The notes under the pieces were generated by a model. It saw nothing but the letters and a program-made list of their open reading frames with translations. It did no database searches and was not told the origin of the DNA. A stretch of 64,000 bases of DNA from Alphaproteobacteria bacterium (GTDB lineage: Bacteria > Pseudomonadota > Alphaproteobacteria > UBA8366 > GCA-2717185). Shown here piece after piece: positions 50,891-60,057 of this stretch. How positions within the stretch are numbered: position 1 is the stretch's first letter; each line of letters opens with the position of its first letter. The stretch lies in assembly GCA_012103325.1 (NCBI GenBank), contig WLWY01000003.1, forward strand, positions 186,001-250,000, in the 5' to 3' direction. The translations under genes were made by a program, and so were the position numbers.

Positions 50891-51721
50891 CGATCACTCA
50901 CAGCTTCAAACTGTATCCATATCTCACTGGCTCCCAATCTGCGTACAGTCCAATCTCGACGCGAGTTTACCAGCTAATATTTTATCACAATGCGTGTATG
51001 CGCTCTGCCAGAACGCAAGAATCATCACCAAAATCACCAAACATGTTCCTGGACAGGTGTGAGCAAAATAATCTGTGCCATCGCTAATCGCCATCGACGA
51101 GGATCAAGGTGTTTATTTCCGCGATCATCGAATAATTTAAAAAATCCTTTTGGTATCATCAAAGAATATAATATGAATATAAAATATCTTAAAACGCTCT
51201 TTAATGATCGGTTTGATTGCCACTATGCAAAGAAGACAAAAAGATCTCGTCAGAACCACTGCGCCGCATTTGGTGTTGGATTTTAGCTTTCGGCGAAAGC
51301 GCAATGCGCGACCTCTCGCTTTGTTTTCGAGGTTTGGCCCCCTATCCCGAGCTGCGGTCTATTCGGTGCAAATCCGGAAGGCTGGCGATTGGCTGGAGCT
51401 TCTGGAAGCAGGCATGCCCGAGATGGTTTTCAGACATCCGGCCCTCGCTGAGCATCGGGTGCTGGCGCAGTTGGCGGTTGTCCGCTTCGCCAAATTCTAT
51501 TCCCTTTATTTCGCCGGATGGCACGCTGCGGCGCAAGCAGATGCATAAGGCCAGGGTACATTCCGCTAACAATCTGTGGGCCAGAGAAGTGAAGAGGATC
51601 GTGTGCCTAATGCTCTGCAGCGGCCCCTGAGCTGGGAACGGATCAAGGTGATGACAACAGCTGATATCGACTAGATGAGCCCTAATAGCACGGGCACTTT
51701 AAACGCGGGGAGGGAAAATTG
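50891..51721. other. Accessory stretch without a recognisable gene
   Basis: About 830 bp including an AT-rich part (about 51120-51200). Two overlapping frames (51204-51548 and 51217-51630) are open but have no ribosome site and are not similar to any family I know. The last 100 bp contain the upstream region of the ABC transporter, with GGAGGG before its start. Confidence 0.4.
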
Positions 51722-52735
51722 ATGACAAGTTGGTTAAGAGCACAAATGTTTGGAGCCGTCGTCGGGGCGACCCTAGTAACAACGATCTGGACGCCTGCAT
51801 TAGCCACAGAATGCGGCACGAGCGACGAGATTACAATTGCCGAAATGACATGGTTATCTGCAAGTACACTAGCCCATGTCACTAGAAAAGTTCTTAGCGA
51901 TGGGTACGGCTGCAACGTGGTTATCGTGCCAGGAGACACAGTTCCTACCGCGACATCGATGTTGATAAAAAGTAAACCTGACATTGCGCCGGAACTCTGG
52001 GTCTCCACTGCCCAGTCCATCTGGGACCAGATGATGGAAAAGGGAAATGTCTACAAAGCCAACGATATTTTTGGCGGCGGCGGCGAAGAGGGCTGGTGGG
52101 TTCCGGACTATGTTGCCGCAGCACATCCGGAAATAAAATCGGTGTCGGATCTCAAGGCCAACTGGAAAGTTTTCGTCGATGTGTCGAATCCAAGCAAGGG
52201 CCGATTGTACGGTTGCCCGCCGGGCTGGGCGTGCGAAATCATCACCGACAATCTATTCAGAGCCCTTGGCTTGGGCAAAACCTATGAGCTGTTTTCACCA
52301 GGTTCCGGTGCGAATCTGAAGGCGTCGATCGCGCGTCAGGTGACTCGCAAGAAACCGATCCTAGCCTATTATTGGGGGCCGACTGAAGTAATCGGTAAGT
52401 ACAATCTAGTCAGGCTAGGCATGCCCGAACATGATCCGAAGAAGTTTACGTGTCTGACTGACAAGAACTGCACTAACCCGGAGGCTACCGGTTGGGCCGT
52501 CGGCGAGGTGGCAGTTGCGGTTGTTACGAACCTCAAAGAAAAGGCGCTAAACGTCGCGACGTTTTTATCTAAGTTGCAGATTCCTAACGCTGAGGTCAAC
52601 GCCGTCTTGGCATGGGGCGACAACAACAAGGCATCTCCAGAGGATGTTGCGGACTACTTTCTGAGAAACTACGAGGCGATTTGGACCGACTGGGTGCCTG
52701 AGGATGTCGCCGCTAAGGTCAAGGCATCGCTTTGA
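51722..52735 (+). CDS. proX: Glycine betaine/proline-type ABC transporter substrate-binding protein
   Basis: The protein has 337 aa from the ATG at 51722 (GGAGG site 8 nt upstream). The signal peptide is about residues 1-27, ending PALATE. OpuAC-type features: EITIAEMTWLSASTLAHVTR, VPTATSMLIKSKPDIAPELW, then GGGGEEGWWVPDYVAAAHPE, and the Trp-rich ligand pocket pattern. Paired cysteines (RLYGCPPGWACE and FTCLTDKNCTNP) suggest disulfides. It collects a quaternary amine or related compatible solute in the periplasm. It is followed by permease and ATPase genes in one operon. Confidence 0.85.
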   Translation: MTSWLRAQMFGAVVGATLVTTIWTPALATECGTSDEITIAEMTWLSASTLAHVTRKVLSDGYGCNVVIVPGDTVPTATSMLIKSKPDIAPELWVSTAQSIWDQMMEKGNVYKANDIFGGGGEEGWWVPDYVAAAHPEIKSVSDLKANWKVFVDVSNPSKGRLYGCPPGWACEIITDNLFRALGLGKTYELFSPGSGANLKASIARQVTRKKPILAYYWGPTEVIGKYNLVRLGMPEHDPKKFTCLTDKNCTNPEATGWAVGEVAVAVVTNLKEKALNVATFLSKLQIPNAEVNAVLAWGDNNKASPEDVADYFLRNYEAIWTDWVPEDVAAKVKASL

Positions 52736-52900
52736 ACACTGCGCCTTACTGATAGATGCGCATTTAAAACGTGGGAATAGGCGTGGATCTTTTGCGCCCA
52801 TATCCGTTTTCGATTTTCGGGCTACGGTGCACGCTTCGTGCGGGACCGGTTGAGCTTCTGCCCGATCTATGAACAAGCGCAATGTAATGGAGTTGCGGCT

Positions 52901-53773
52901 ATGGCGGAAAATTTTCCGGAATTGACTGATACGCGTGCGCTTCGAAGCGCTGTCGACAATGGGTTCAACTGGGTTGTCTCCAACTACGGCGAGGCTTTAG
53001 AAGTCGCGTTCCTTCCGATGCTGCGCATTTTGTCGGGAATGGAGCAGTTTCTGCAATGGCTGCCCTGGTATATTGTCCTGATCGGGCTGTGCGCACTGAC
53101 GTATTTGGCAACTCGTAACTGGAAACCGGCTGTGAGCGTCGCCTTTATGATGTTTCTGGTTGGGCTGACCGGAATTTGGGATGCCGCGATGGCCACAATC
53201 GCTCTCATGCTTGTCGCAACCTTGTTGGCGGTATTGCTCGGCATACCGATCGGCGTGACAATGTCACGTTCAGATAGGATGCAATCGATTGCGCTTCCCG
53301 TTCTCGATATCATGCAAACGATGCCGATTTTCGTATATTTGATCCCGTTTGTAATGCTGTTCGGCCCCGGCAAAATCCCCGCTCTACTGGCGACGATCGT
53401 GTTCGCGATCCCGCCCGTCATCCGGCTCACCAATCTGGGTATCCGGCAGGTGGATGCCGATGTAATCGAAGCGGTAACATCGTTTGGTGCGACGCCGCGT
53501 CAGCGTTTGTTCACCGCACAAATGCCTCTTGCCATGCCGACCATCATGGCCGGAATCAACCAAACGACGATGATGGCGTTATCGATGGTCGTAATTGCCT
53601 CGATGATAGGGGCGGGCGGCTTGGGGTATCAGGTTCTGCAGGGCATCCAGCGGCTAGAGGTGAGCCGCGGCCTTTTTGCGGGCCTCGGCATTGTATTTCT
53701 TGCCATTATTTTCGACCGTATCGCGCAGGCTTATGGACGCCGCATGCAGCAACATCCCCATGTGGAGTCCTGA
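52901..53773 (+). CDS. proW: Glycine betaine/proline-type ABC transporter permease
   Basis: The protein has 290 aa from the ATG at 52901 (GGAG 8 nt upstream). Six or more transmembrane spans are present, with the ProW-type EAA loop: [20 protein letters not shown] and [20 protein letters not shown], followed by [40 protein letters not shown] is also typical. It lies 165 bp after proX and 4 bp before proV. It forms the membrane channel of the importer. Confidence 0.9.
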   Translation: MAENFPELTDTRALRSAVDNGFNWVVSNYGEALEVAFLPMLRILSGMEQFLQWLPWYIVLIGLCALTYLATRNWKPAVSVAFMMFLVGLTGIWDAAMATIALMLVATLLAVLLGIPIGVTMSRSDRMQSIALPVLDIMQTMPIFVYLIPFVMLFGPGKIPALLATIVFAIPPVIRLTNLGIRQVDADVIEAVTSFGATPRQRLFTAQMPLAMPTIMAGINQTTMMALSMVVIASMIGAGGLGYQVLQGIQRLEVSRGLFAGLGIVFLAIIFDRIAQAYGRRMQQHPHVES

Positions 53774-53777
53774 GCCG

Positions 53778-54953
53778 ATGTCGGACGATAGCATCAAGAT
53801 CAGAGTTGAGAACGTGTGCAAGATCTTTGGTCCCAGGGCTCAAGCGGTGCTCGAACAGGTCCGTGCCGGGATGAGCAAGAACGAAATTCTGGATAAGACT
53901 GGTCATGTCATCGGTATCCGCGATGTTAGTCTCGAGATCCGATCCGGAGAAACTTTTGTAATCATGGGTCTATCAGGTTCGGGTAAGTCCACGCTCATCC
54001 GCCACATCAATCGGCTCATCGAGCCGACCGCAGGGCGCATCCTGGTCGACGACACAGATGTCTTGGAGATGGCGGCGGAAGAACTGCACGAATTTCGGCG
54101 TCACAAAGCGTCCATGGTTTTTCAGCGGTTTGCGCTGCTCCCGCATAAGACCGTCCTGGGAAATGTCATCTATGGCCTTATTATAGGAGGGAAGGACAAA
54201 GACAAGGCACGCGAGCTCGGCATGAAGCAGATCGAACTCGCCGGTCTCAGTGGATTTGAAGACCATTATCCAGCGCAACTTTCGGGCGGCATGCAGCAAA
54301 GAGTTGGCCTAGCACGAGCCTTGGCGACCGATGCCGAGATCTTGCTGATGGACGAAGCCTTCAGTGCGCTGGACCCTCTTATCCGAAACGAGATGCAGAA
54401 CCAATTAAAGGAGCTGCAATCTCGTCTGCACAAAACAATAGTCTTCATCACTCATGACCTTGACGAAGCGCTTCGGCTGGGCGACCGCATTGCTATCCTT
54501 AAGGACGGTGAGTTGCGTCAGGTTGGGTCCGGCCCGGACATATTATTCAGTCCGACGGACGATTACGTCCGGAGTTTTGTCCAGGACGTCAATCGTGCGA
54601 AAGTCGTGACGATCGGTTCGATTGCTGAGCCGGTGGTTTGTCTTTCCGAAGCAGAAGCCTCAACGGAGCGATGTTATAATCTTCTGCAGGAGCGGTTGGC
54701 AGTCGTCGTGATGTCCAAGGGTAAGGTGAAGACTGTTATCAATCGGGAACTTGCCGCTAAACCTGACAGAATTGGCTCTGTCTCTCAGGGGCAAGCGTAC
54801 CCCCAGGCTACTTGTATCAAACAAGATATGACGCTCGAAGAAGGTTTCGCGTTATTGGCGGAAAGCGGGGGCCTTGCAATCGTCACGGATGATCAATCAA
54901 CGCCAATTGGGATAGTTACTCACAGAGCTGTTCTGAACGCTTTGGCTCGGTGA
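53778..54953 (+). CDS. proV: Glycine betaine/proline-type ABC transporter ATP-binding protein
   Basis: The protein has 391 aa from the ATG at 53778. Walker A is GLSGSGKST (64-72), the signature is LSGGMQQRVGLARALA, Walker B is ILLMDEAFSALDP, and the switch His is in VFITHDLDEALRLGDRIAIL. The N-terminal KIRVENVCKIFGPRAQAVLE and 'GMSKNEILDKTGHVIGIRDV' are the ProV/OpuAA extension. The C-terminal region corresponds to the regulatory CBS pair of ProV, although only the final part (SGGLAIVTDDQSTPIGIVTH) is CBS-like by eye. It powers uptake; in this family the CBS domains sense ionic strength. Confidence 0.9.
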   Translation: MSDDSIKIRVENVCKIFGPRAQAVLEQVRAGMSKNEILDKTGHVIGIRDVSLEIRSGETFVIMGLSGSGKSTLIRHINRLIEPTAGRILVDDTDVLEMAAEELHEFRRHKASMVFQRFALLPHKTVLGNVIYGLIIGGKDKDKARELGMKQIELAGLSGFEDHYPAQLSGGMQQRVGLARALATDAEILLMDEAFSALDPLIRNEMQNQLKELQSRLHKTIVFITHDLDEALRLGDRIAILKDGELRQVGSGPDILFSPTDDYVRSFVQDVNRAKVVTIGSIAEPVVCLSEAEASTERCYNLLQERLAVVVMSKGKVKTVINRELAAKPDRIGSVSQGQAYPQATCIKQDMTLEEGFALLAESGGLAIVTDDQSTPIGIVTHRAVLNALAR

Positions 54954-55291
54954 TAAGAAAAATTTGTTCCTGTGTCGTTTCCTGCCCAATGTTTGCACGC
55001 TCTTGTGGAGCTAAAAGCAGTGTCTGACGCGTCGGCTATGTCATTTGGTGAAAAGTTGGCAACAAAATTTGCAAGGCACACCAGGGCGACATCTGCGCCT
55101 GTCTCGAAGCGACCCTAAGTCGCCGCTCAGCCTCTTGTCGCCTACGGCGGTAGATGTTTTTACCGGGCTCCACTGTCGGCTATTTCGATGTGGCTGCCGC
55201 CGAAGGTTTGCCGTCGGGGCGTTTAACAAACGTTAACGGTTGGAATCCGGTGTCCAACAAACGTTTAACGGCATGGCGGCGGCAGATCGCC
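54954..55291. other. Gap between proV and IS66 copy 3
   Basis: No gene is recognised. It contains two direct repeats, AACAAACGTTAACGG (55225-55239) and AACAAACGTTTAACGG (55256-55271), 16 bp apart and 20 bp from the IS end. The remainder is unstructured. Confidence 0.4.
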
Positions 55292-55355
55292 GTAAGCGTC
55301 CGGCCTGACCGCTCTGCCGTGCAGAAGAAGTGAGGTTTAGTGTCCACTTGTTTAG

Positions 55356-55733
55356 GTGGACACTAACGGGGATCAGGATGTGGCGAAGCGGGGCAAGCGT
55401 CGGCGCTGGAGTGCAGACGAGAAGCGGATGATTTGCGCACAGACGCGGTTTGCGGGCGTTTCGGTTTCACAGGTTGCACGGCGCTACAATGTGAACGCCA
55501 ATCAGGTTTTCAACTGGCTGAAAGATCCCCGGTTTGCGGGAAGTGACACGGTCGATGACGCCGCCTGTTTCCTGCCGGTTGAGATTGCGCGTCACGTCGA
55601 GCACGAAGCCGAGCGCCCTGTTGGTGACGAAGGCAAGATCGAGGTCACGCTTGCCGGAGGTCATCGCTTGAGCATTAGCGGCCCTTACGATCCCGAAGCG
55701 CTCGTACGTCTGCTCCGGTGCTTGTCGGGATGA
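55356..55733 (+). CDS. tnpA: IS66 TnpA (copy 3)
   Basis: Identical to the TnpA of copies 1 and 2 (125 aa, helix-turn-helix, GTG start in the stem). Confidence 0.9.
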   Translation: MDTNGDQDVAKRGKRRRWSADEKRMICAQTRFAGVSVSQVARRYNVNANQVFNWLKDPRFAGSDTVDDAACFLPVEIARHVEHEAERPVGDEGKIEVTLAGGHRLSISGPYDPEALVRLLRCLSG

Positions 55734-56077
55734 TCCCGGTTCCCACGAACACGAAGGTTTGGCTTGCGGCCGGCGTGACGGACATGCGTAAGGGGTTCAA
55801 TGGGCTGTCAGCGCAAACAGAGAAGGTTCTAAAGGCGGCGCCGTATTGCGGTCATCTGTTCGTCTTCCGGGGTCGCCGTGGCGATCTGATCAAGGTGATC
55901 TGGTGGGACGGGCAAGGGGCATGTCTGTTCTCGAAGCGTCTGGAGAAGGGACGGTTTGTCTGGCCGTCTGCGAAAGCGGGCAAGGTTGCGCTGACCCCGG
56001 CTCAATTGGCGATGCTGCTGGAAGGGATTGATTGGCGCATACCACAACGAACGTGGCGTCCCCTGACGGCTGGGTAA
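55730..56077 (+). CDS. tnpB: IS66 TnpB (copy 3)
   Basis: 115 aa, identical to copy 2 (TPAQLAML). The start overlaps the tnpA stop. Confidence 0.9.
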   Translation: MIPVPTNTKVWLAAGVTDMRKGFNGLSAQTEKVLKAAPYCGHLFVFRGRRGDLIKVIWWDGQGACLFSKRLEKGRFVWPSAKAGKVALTPAQLAMLLEGIDWRIPQRTWRPLTAG

Positions 56078-56149
56078 AGTCGTTTCACAGCAAAGGGTTG
56101 TCAATTTCCGGGGATTCCCATGCGGGGTGGCGGCTGATAGATTGCCGGC

Positions 56150-57661
56150 ATGCTCGACGACGCTGAGAACCTCCCGAATGAACCTGCCGCATTAAAAGGT
56201 CTGGTGGCATCGCTGGCGTCGGAAGTGAAGTCACAGGCGGTGTTGATCGAGAAGCTCCAACACCAATTGGCCGGGATGCGCCAGCATCGCTTCGGGTCGC
56301 GCTCGGAGGCTCTGGATCAACTGGCGTTGACGCTGGAAGACGAAGAGATTGCGGCGTCCGCGCAGGAGCCCGCGTCAGACGATGCAAATGCAGATCAATC
56401 TGCAGCGCCAAAAGACAAGCCCAAACGTAAACCGCTGCCCGGTCATCTCCCACGCAACGAGACAACACTGTCGCCGGGCGATGCCTGTGGGGAATGCGGC
56501 GGTGCGCTCAAAACGCTTGGCGACGATGTCACCGAGGAACTGGAATATGTCCCCGGACGTTTTGTCGTGAACCGGATTGTTCGCCCGCGCATGGCCTGCA
56601 CCTGCTGTGAGACGTTCCATCAGGCAGCCCTGCCGTCGCGGCCGATTGAGCACGGGCGGCCCGGTCCTGGCCTACTGGCCCATGTGCTGGTCAACAAGTA
56701 CGCCGATCATTCGCCTTTGTACCGGCAAAGTCAGATATTCCAGCGCGAGGGGATCGATCTGGACCGCTCCACCCTGGCCGATTGGGTTGGCAAATCCACG
56801 GCTCTGTTGGAACCTTTGGCGGACGCCGTCGCGCGCCATGTTTTAAAGGGACAGGCCCTCTTCGCCGATGATACGCCGGTAAAAATGCTGACCCCAGGCT
56901 CCGGTAAAACCAGGACCGCGCGGCTTTGGGCCTATGTCCGCGATGAACGACCCTGGGCCGGAGAGGCGCATCCTGCCGCATGGTATCAGTTCTCGTCCGA
57001 CAGGAAGGGCGTTCGCCCGCGCGAACATCTAGCGGACTTCACGGGCTTCATGCATGCCGATGGCTATGCGGGGTTCAATGACCTGTACCGCACGGGCAAG
57101 GTGACGGAAGTGGCCTGCATGGCCCATATCCGACGCAAGTTCGTCGATATCCACAAAGCTCAGGGATCGGCGATTGCCGAGGAAGCCATAAAACGTATCG
57201 CCACACTCTATGGCGTCGAGAAGGAGGTTCGGGGCCAATCGCCGGATCAACGGGTGAAGATCAGGCAGCGCCAATCAAAACCAATCTTCGACGACCTGGA
57301 ATCATGGCTGCATGCCCAATTGACCCGGATATCCGGCAAATCACCCTTAGCCGGTGCTATTCGCTACGCCCTGACCCGCATGAAGAAGCTGCGACCATAT
57401 CTAGATCACGGCTTTCTTGAACTCGACAACAATACCGCAGAGCGATCCATGCGGCCCATCGCCCTGGGGCGGAAGAATTATCTCTTCATGGGGTCCGAGG
57501 CCGGCGGCAAATCAGCCGCCATCGCCTATACGCTGATCGAGACAGCAAAACTCAATGGCGTCGATCCGCAGGCCTGGCTAACCGACACGCTAGCCTGTAT
57601 CGCCGACCATAAAATCAATCGGATCGACGAACTGCTCCCCTGGCGTTACGCTCAAACCTGA
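56150..57661 (+). CDS. tnpC: IS66 transposase TnpC (copy 3)
   Basis: 503 aa, identical to copy 2, with all catalytic acids and zinc-finger-like cysteines present. Confidence 0.95.
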   Translation: MLDDAENLPNEPAALKGLVASLASEVKSQAVLIEKLQHQLAGMRQHRFGSRSEALDQLALTLEDEEIAASAQEPASDDANADQSAAPKDKPKRKPLPGHLPRNETTLSPGDACGECGGALKTLGDDVTEELEYVPGRFVVNRIVRPRMACTCCETFHQAALPSRPIEHGRPGPGLLAHVLVNKYADHSPLYRQSQIFQREGIDLDRSTLADWVGKSTALLEPLADAVARHVLKGQALFADDTPVKMLTPGSGKTRTARLWAYVRDERPWAGEAHPAAWYQFSSDRKGVRPREHLADFTGFMHADGYAGFNDLYRTGKVTEVACMAHIRRKFVDIHKAQGSAIAEEAIKRIATLYGVEKEVRGQSPDQRVKIRQRQSKPIFDDLESWLHAQLTRISGKSPLAGAIRYALTRMKKLRPYLDHGFLELDNNTAERSMRPIALGRKNYLFMGSEAGGKSAAIAYTLIETAKLNGVDPQAWLTDTLACIADHKINRIDELLPWRYAQT

Positions 57662-57712
57662 GCGTAACAGTCCAACGTCATCATAGGCAGGGCTGCTTTA
57701 CCGGACGCTCAC

Positions 57713-57977
57713 TGCAAACCGCATTAGTGCGAGCGTGCTTTTTCGCTTGAGCGAAGTACTGGATGTTCCGATCTCTTTCTTTTTCGACGATATGCCAGAG
57801 GCGCTCGCTGGCTCCAAGAATCCGGATGACGTATCGGAAGCACCGGATCTCAGCGCTTTTAATTCCGAGGATGCCCGGGAGCTTGTTCGAGCCTATTTCC
57901 GTATCGATGACCCGCGGATCCGACGGCGCCTGTTCGATCTTGCAAAGTCCCTAGCGCAAGCAGAACAGGCGGAGTAG
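57713..57977 (+). pseudogene. C-terminal fragment of an XRE/HTH-type regulator cut by IS66 copy 3
   Basis: From the first base after the IS, the frame reads ANRISASVLFRLSEVLDVPI, then SFFFDDMPE and a helical C-terminus ending LFDLAKSLAQAEQAE (about 87 codons). The 'G-ANRISAS-LF-LS-VLDVPISFFF' text is the end of the helix-turn-helix domain of alphaproteobacterial XRE regulators of about 130 aa. The N-terminal 45-50 residues, including most of the DNA-reading helix, are missing. A GTG at 57735 could start translation but would not restore DNA binding. It is therefore a remnant. Confidence 0.8.
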
Positions 57978-58373
57978 CGGCCGGCTGCAGTGTGAGTGTC
58001 AGTATTCGCCACTCAGTGCCGCCCCGAGGACACCGGATCTGCTGTAGCGAATTCGGATCGTGGATTTCAGAGCGGCGGTTGCGTGACGCGCCGTATACAT
58101 ATCGGGTGTTTCGATTTGGATGACGCTTTGTTCGGGGGACGAATGCCCCAGGCAGCCCGCTTGGGTTCGCCATATCCGTCAAACTCTACCCAGACCTTAA
58201 AATTCTCGATTGAGAATAATCCATCAGTCATGATTGCAACTCTTTCCAGGAACTGTTGATACTGACAGTCCTTAAAGTGCAGGCGTGTTAAGGCCGGATG
58301 ACCACGCAATTATGATTTGATGACAAGGGCCGCGAAGATCATGCGCGGTCGGTGTTATTGCACCATCTAGAAA
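57978..58373. other. Gap with no supported gene
   Basis: Between the XRE remnant and tRNA-Lys. One 54-codon minus-strand frame (58231 down to 58067, starting MTDGLFSIENFKVWVEFDGY) has a weak GGAAAG site and is only a possibility. No repeat or terminator is evident. Confidence 0.35.
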
Positions 58374-58449
58374 TGGTGAGCGCGACAGGATTCGAACCTG
58401 TGACCGTCTGATTAAAAGTCAGATGCTCTACCAACTGAGCTACGCGCCC
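58374..58449 (-). tRNA. tRNA-Lys (anticodon TTT)
   Basis: On the minus strand the 76-nt sequence starts GGGCGCGTAGCTCAGTTGG and ends CGCGCTCACCA with encoded CCA. The acceptor stem GGGCGCG/CGCGCTC pairs with one G-U. The anticodon loop is CTTTTAA in the stem CTGA/TCAG. The T arm is ACAGG-TTCGAAT-CCTGT. All four arms are intact. Confidence 0.97.
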
Positions 58450-58520
58450 GACCGTATGTGCCGGTTAGGCGGCGAGAAAATAGGTATCCTGCGGCCCGAG
58501 GTCAATGATCCTTTGCCGAC

Positions 58521-59156
58521 TTATTGCAGAGAGAGCGATTCCGTCTCAACCGAGATGCCTAATGCCTCGACCAGCCGCTTGACCATGATGCTTCCGGTAC
58601 GATAGCTGTCGCCGCGGTTGTCATCGACACGGGCAAAGCCGCGCCATGCCGGTTTGTTCGCCTTTTCGTCATAGACATCGAGTTGAACGCCGAAACCCTG
58701 TTTGGGCGCGGAGCCGCCGGATTTCGGACTAAGCAGGCTGTTCCGGCTCGATGACCACAGTTTGAGGTTGAGATCGACCCCGGTACCCTGGGGCCCACCG
58801 ACATTGCCAGCCGGGCTACCCACGCCGCTGCCTGCCCTGAGGCTTCCGATGCTTCTGTCTGTCCTGACCCCGGCGGCCCGGTGCTGCGTCTCGAGGCGTA
58901 AGGTGAACGCCGGGCTGTCTTCGATAACGGTATATCCGGCGCGAATTAGGGCGCGCGCCGCCACATCGCGCAAGCGCAGATTTATGTCGGTATCGTCGGC
59001 TATTTGGATCGCGATTCGAGAACCGTCGGGAATCGATCGGAAGGCGCTTGCTGACAAGACGGCTTCATCGTCAGGAGATTGAGCAATCGCAAGATCTGAA
59101 CCTGTAACGAAGATCAATAACATTAGACAGAGGGACTGAATGCACGTTTGCCGCAT
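58521..59156 (-). CDS. Secreted protein of unknown function, 211 aa
   Basis: The ATG at 59156 has AGGAGA upstream; an upstream in-frame ATG at 59183 has no ribosome site. The signal peptide is LCLMLLIFVTGSDLAIAQ. The mature part has IAIQIADDTDINLRLRDVAA followed by RALIRAGYTVIEDSPAFTLR, resembling the N-terminal beta-alpha part of DUF4136-like or lipoprotein-type envelope proteins. A Gly/Ser-rich linker follows, then VQLDVYDEKANKPAWRGFAR and MVKRLVEALGI. I cannot name a family. It is probably periplasmic. Confidence 0.6.
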   Translation of the reverse strand: MRQTCIQSLCLMLLIFVTGSDLAIAQSPDDEAVLSASAFRSIPDGSRIAIQIADDTDINLRLRDVAARALIRAGYTVIEDSPAFTLRLETQHRAAGVRTDRSIGSLRAGSGVGSPAGNVGGPQGTGVDLNLKLWSSSRNSLLSPKSGGSAPKQGFGVQLDVYDEKANKPAWRGFARVDDNRGDSYRTGSIMVKRLVEALGISVETESLSLQ

Positions 59157-59247
59157 TGTCGACGGCTCTCCTTGCAGGCGCATTTTTTGGCGTAACGCCC
59201 AAGTAATTGATTCTAATTGCCGGAGCGGCAGGGGTCGATCCCGAAGC

Positions 59248-59946
59248 TTATTCCATCTGGAACTGTTCGACCATCTCGCTGAGATGTGTCATGTCGAGTA
59301 TATGGAGCGCGTCCTTTTCCCGTTTCACGAGTCCCTTGCGCGCCAGATCATTCAGGACCCGAGCAACCGTTTCCCGGGTGGTGCTGACGCGGCTGGCAAT
59401 ATCGCCATGGATCGGGATCGGTCGTATCTTCGCCGTATTGCTGTCGCTGACATCGTCTTTCGCCAAACGAAGAATTTCCGCGTAAACCCGGTTGTTGGCC
59501 CCGAGTGTGCTGAGATCCATGATTCGCTCGTTTGAGGTGCGGATAATCGTCGCCATGCGCACCATCAGCGAAAACGCGACCTTTGGGTGCTCGATCAGCA
59601 AGGAGTGAAATGTTTCCGGTGACATGATTGCGACGGTCGTGTCTCCGAGCGATACAACGGTCGCTGAACGGGGGTCGCCATCGATCGCCGCAGTTTCTCC
59701 GAAATAGGCGCCGGCGGGGATCTCATCGAACGCGACTTCACGGCCGGACAACGAAAAATTTACAACGCGAACACGGCCCGTGACGATAAAATAGATATCG
59801 CGCGAGGTGCTCTGCCTGTCGATAATCTGCTCTTGCGCGGAGAAATTGCGCCAAGAGCAGCGCTTCTCCAACGCCTGCAGCGATTCCTTCGGCAATTCGG
59901 CGAGTAGCTCTATATCGGCCAGTGAGTAAGCCTGATCGGCAGACAT
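59248..59946 (-). CDS. Crp/Fnr-family transcriptional regulator
   Basis: The protein has 232 aa from the second of two adjacent ATGs, which has GGAG at the better distance. The cyclic-nucleotide-binding fold is clear (FIVTGRVRVVNFSLSGREVA, then IPAGAYFGETAAIDGDPRSA), with the FGE...RSA phosphate-binding cassette of cAMP-type proteins. The C-terminal winged helix has HGDIASRVSTTRETVARVLN followed by DLARKGLVKREKDALHI. There is no N-terminal cysteine cluster for an iron-sulfur centre, so a cAMP or other small-molecule input is more likely than oxygen. Targets are unknown. Confidence 0.9.
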   Translation of the reverse strand: MSADQAYSLADIELLAELPKESLQALEKRCSWRNFSAQEQIIDRQSTSRDIYFIVTGRVRVVNFSLSGREVAFDEIPAGAYFGETAAIDGDPRSATVVSLGDTTVAIMSPETFHSLLIEHPKVAFSLMVRMATIIRTSNERIMDLSTLGANNRVYAEILRLAKDDVSDSNTAKIRPIPIHGDIASRVSTTRETVARVLNDLARKGLVKREKDALHILDMTHLSEMVEQFQME

Positions 59947-60057
59947 CATTTGCTCCGGGTTAAGGGCGCATATCACTCTATCCCGGGACGATACGCAAGG
60001 CGAGCCCGTTGTATTTTTGGGTTGTGGGATCCGGTAGCGCGAATAACCCAAATCAAA

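Larger units (their letters stand above)
55292..57712 (+). mobile_element. IS66-family insertion sequence, copy 3 (2421 bp)
   Basis: Same ends, genes and orientation as the other copies; it appears identical to copy 2. Flanking 8-mers are agatcgcc (left) and tgcaaacc (right), so no duplication. The right junction cuts an XRE-type regulator gene whose first part is not present at the left junction. Confidence 0.95.

Noticed and set aside
51204..51630. Two overlapping frames of 114 and 137 codons
   Set aside because: No ribosome site, no family pattern, and mutually exclusive frames in an accessory region.
55222..55238. Possible CtrA box (TTAACAAACGTTAA)
   Set aside because: The spacer is six, not seven, bases, and the two TTAA units belong to the repeated AACAAACGTTAACGG motif.
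46494..57712. Composite transposon made of IS66 copies 2 and 3 with proXWV as cargo
   Set aside because: The outer 8-mers (gagcaata and tgcaaacc) differ and both outer junctions cut different genes, so one-step transposition is not supported.
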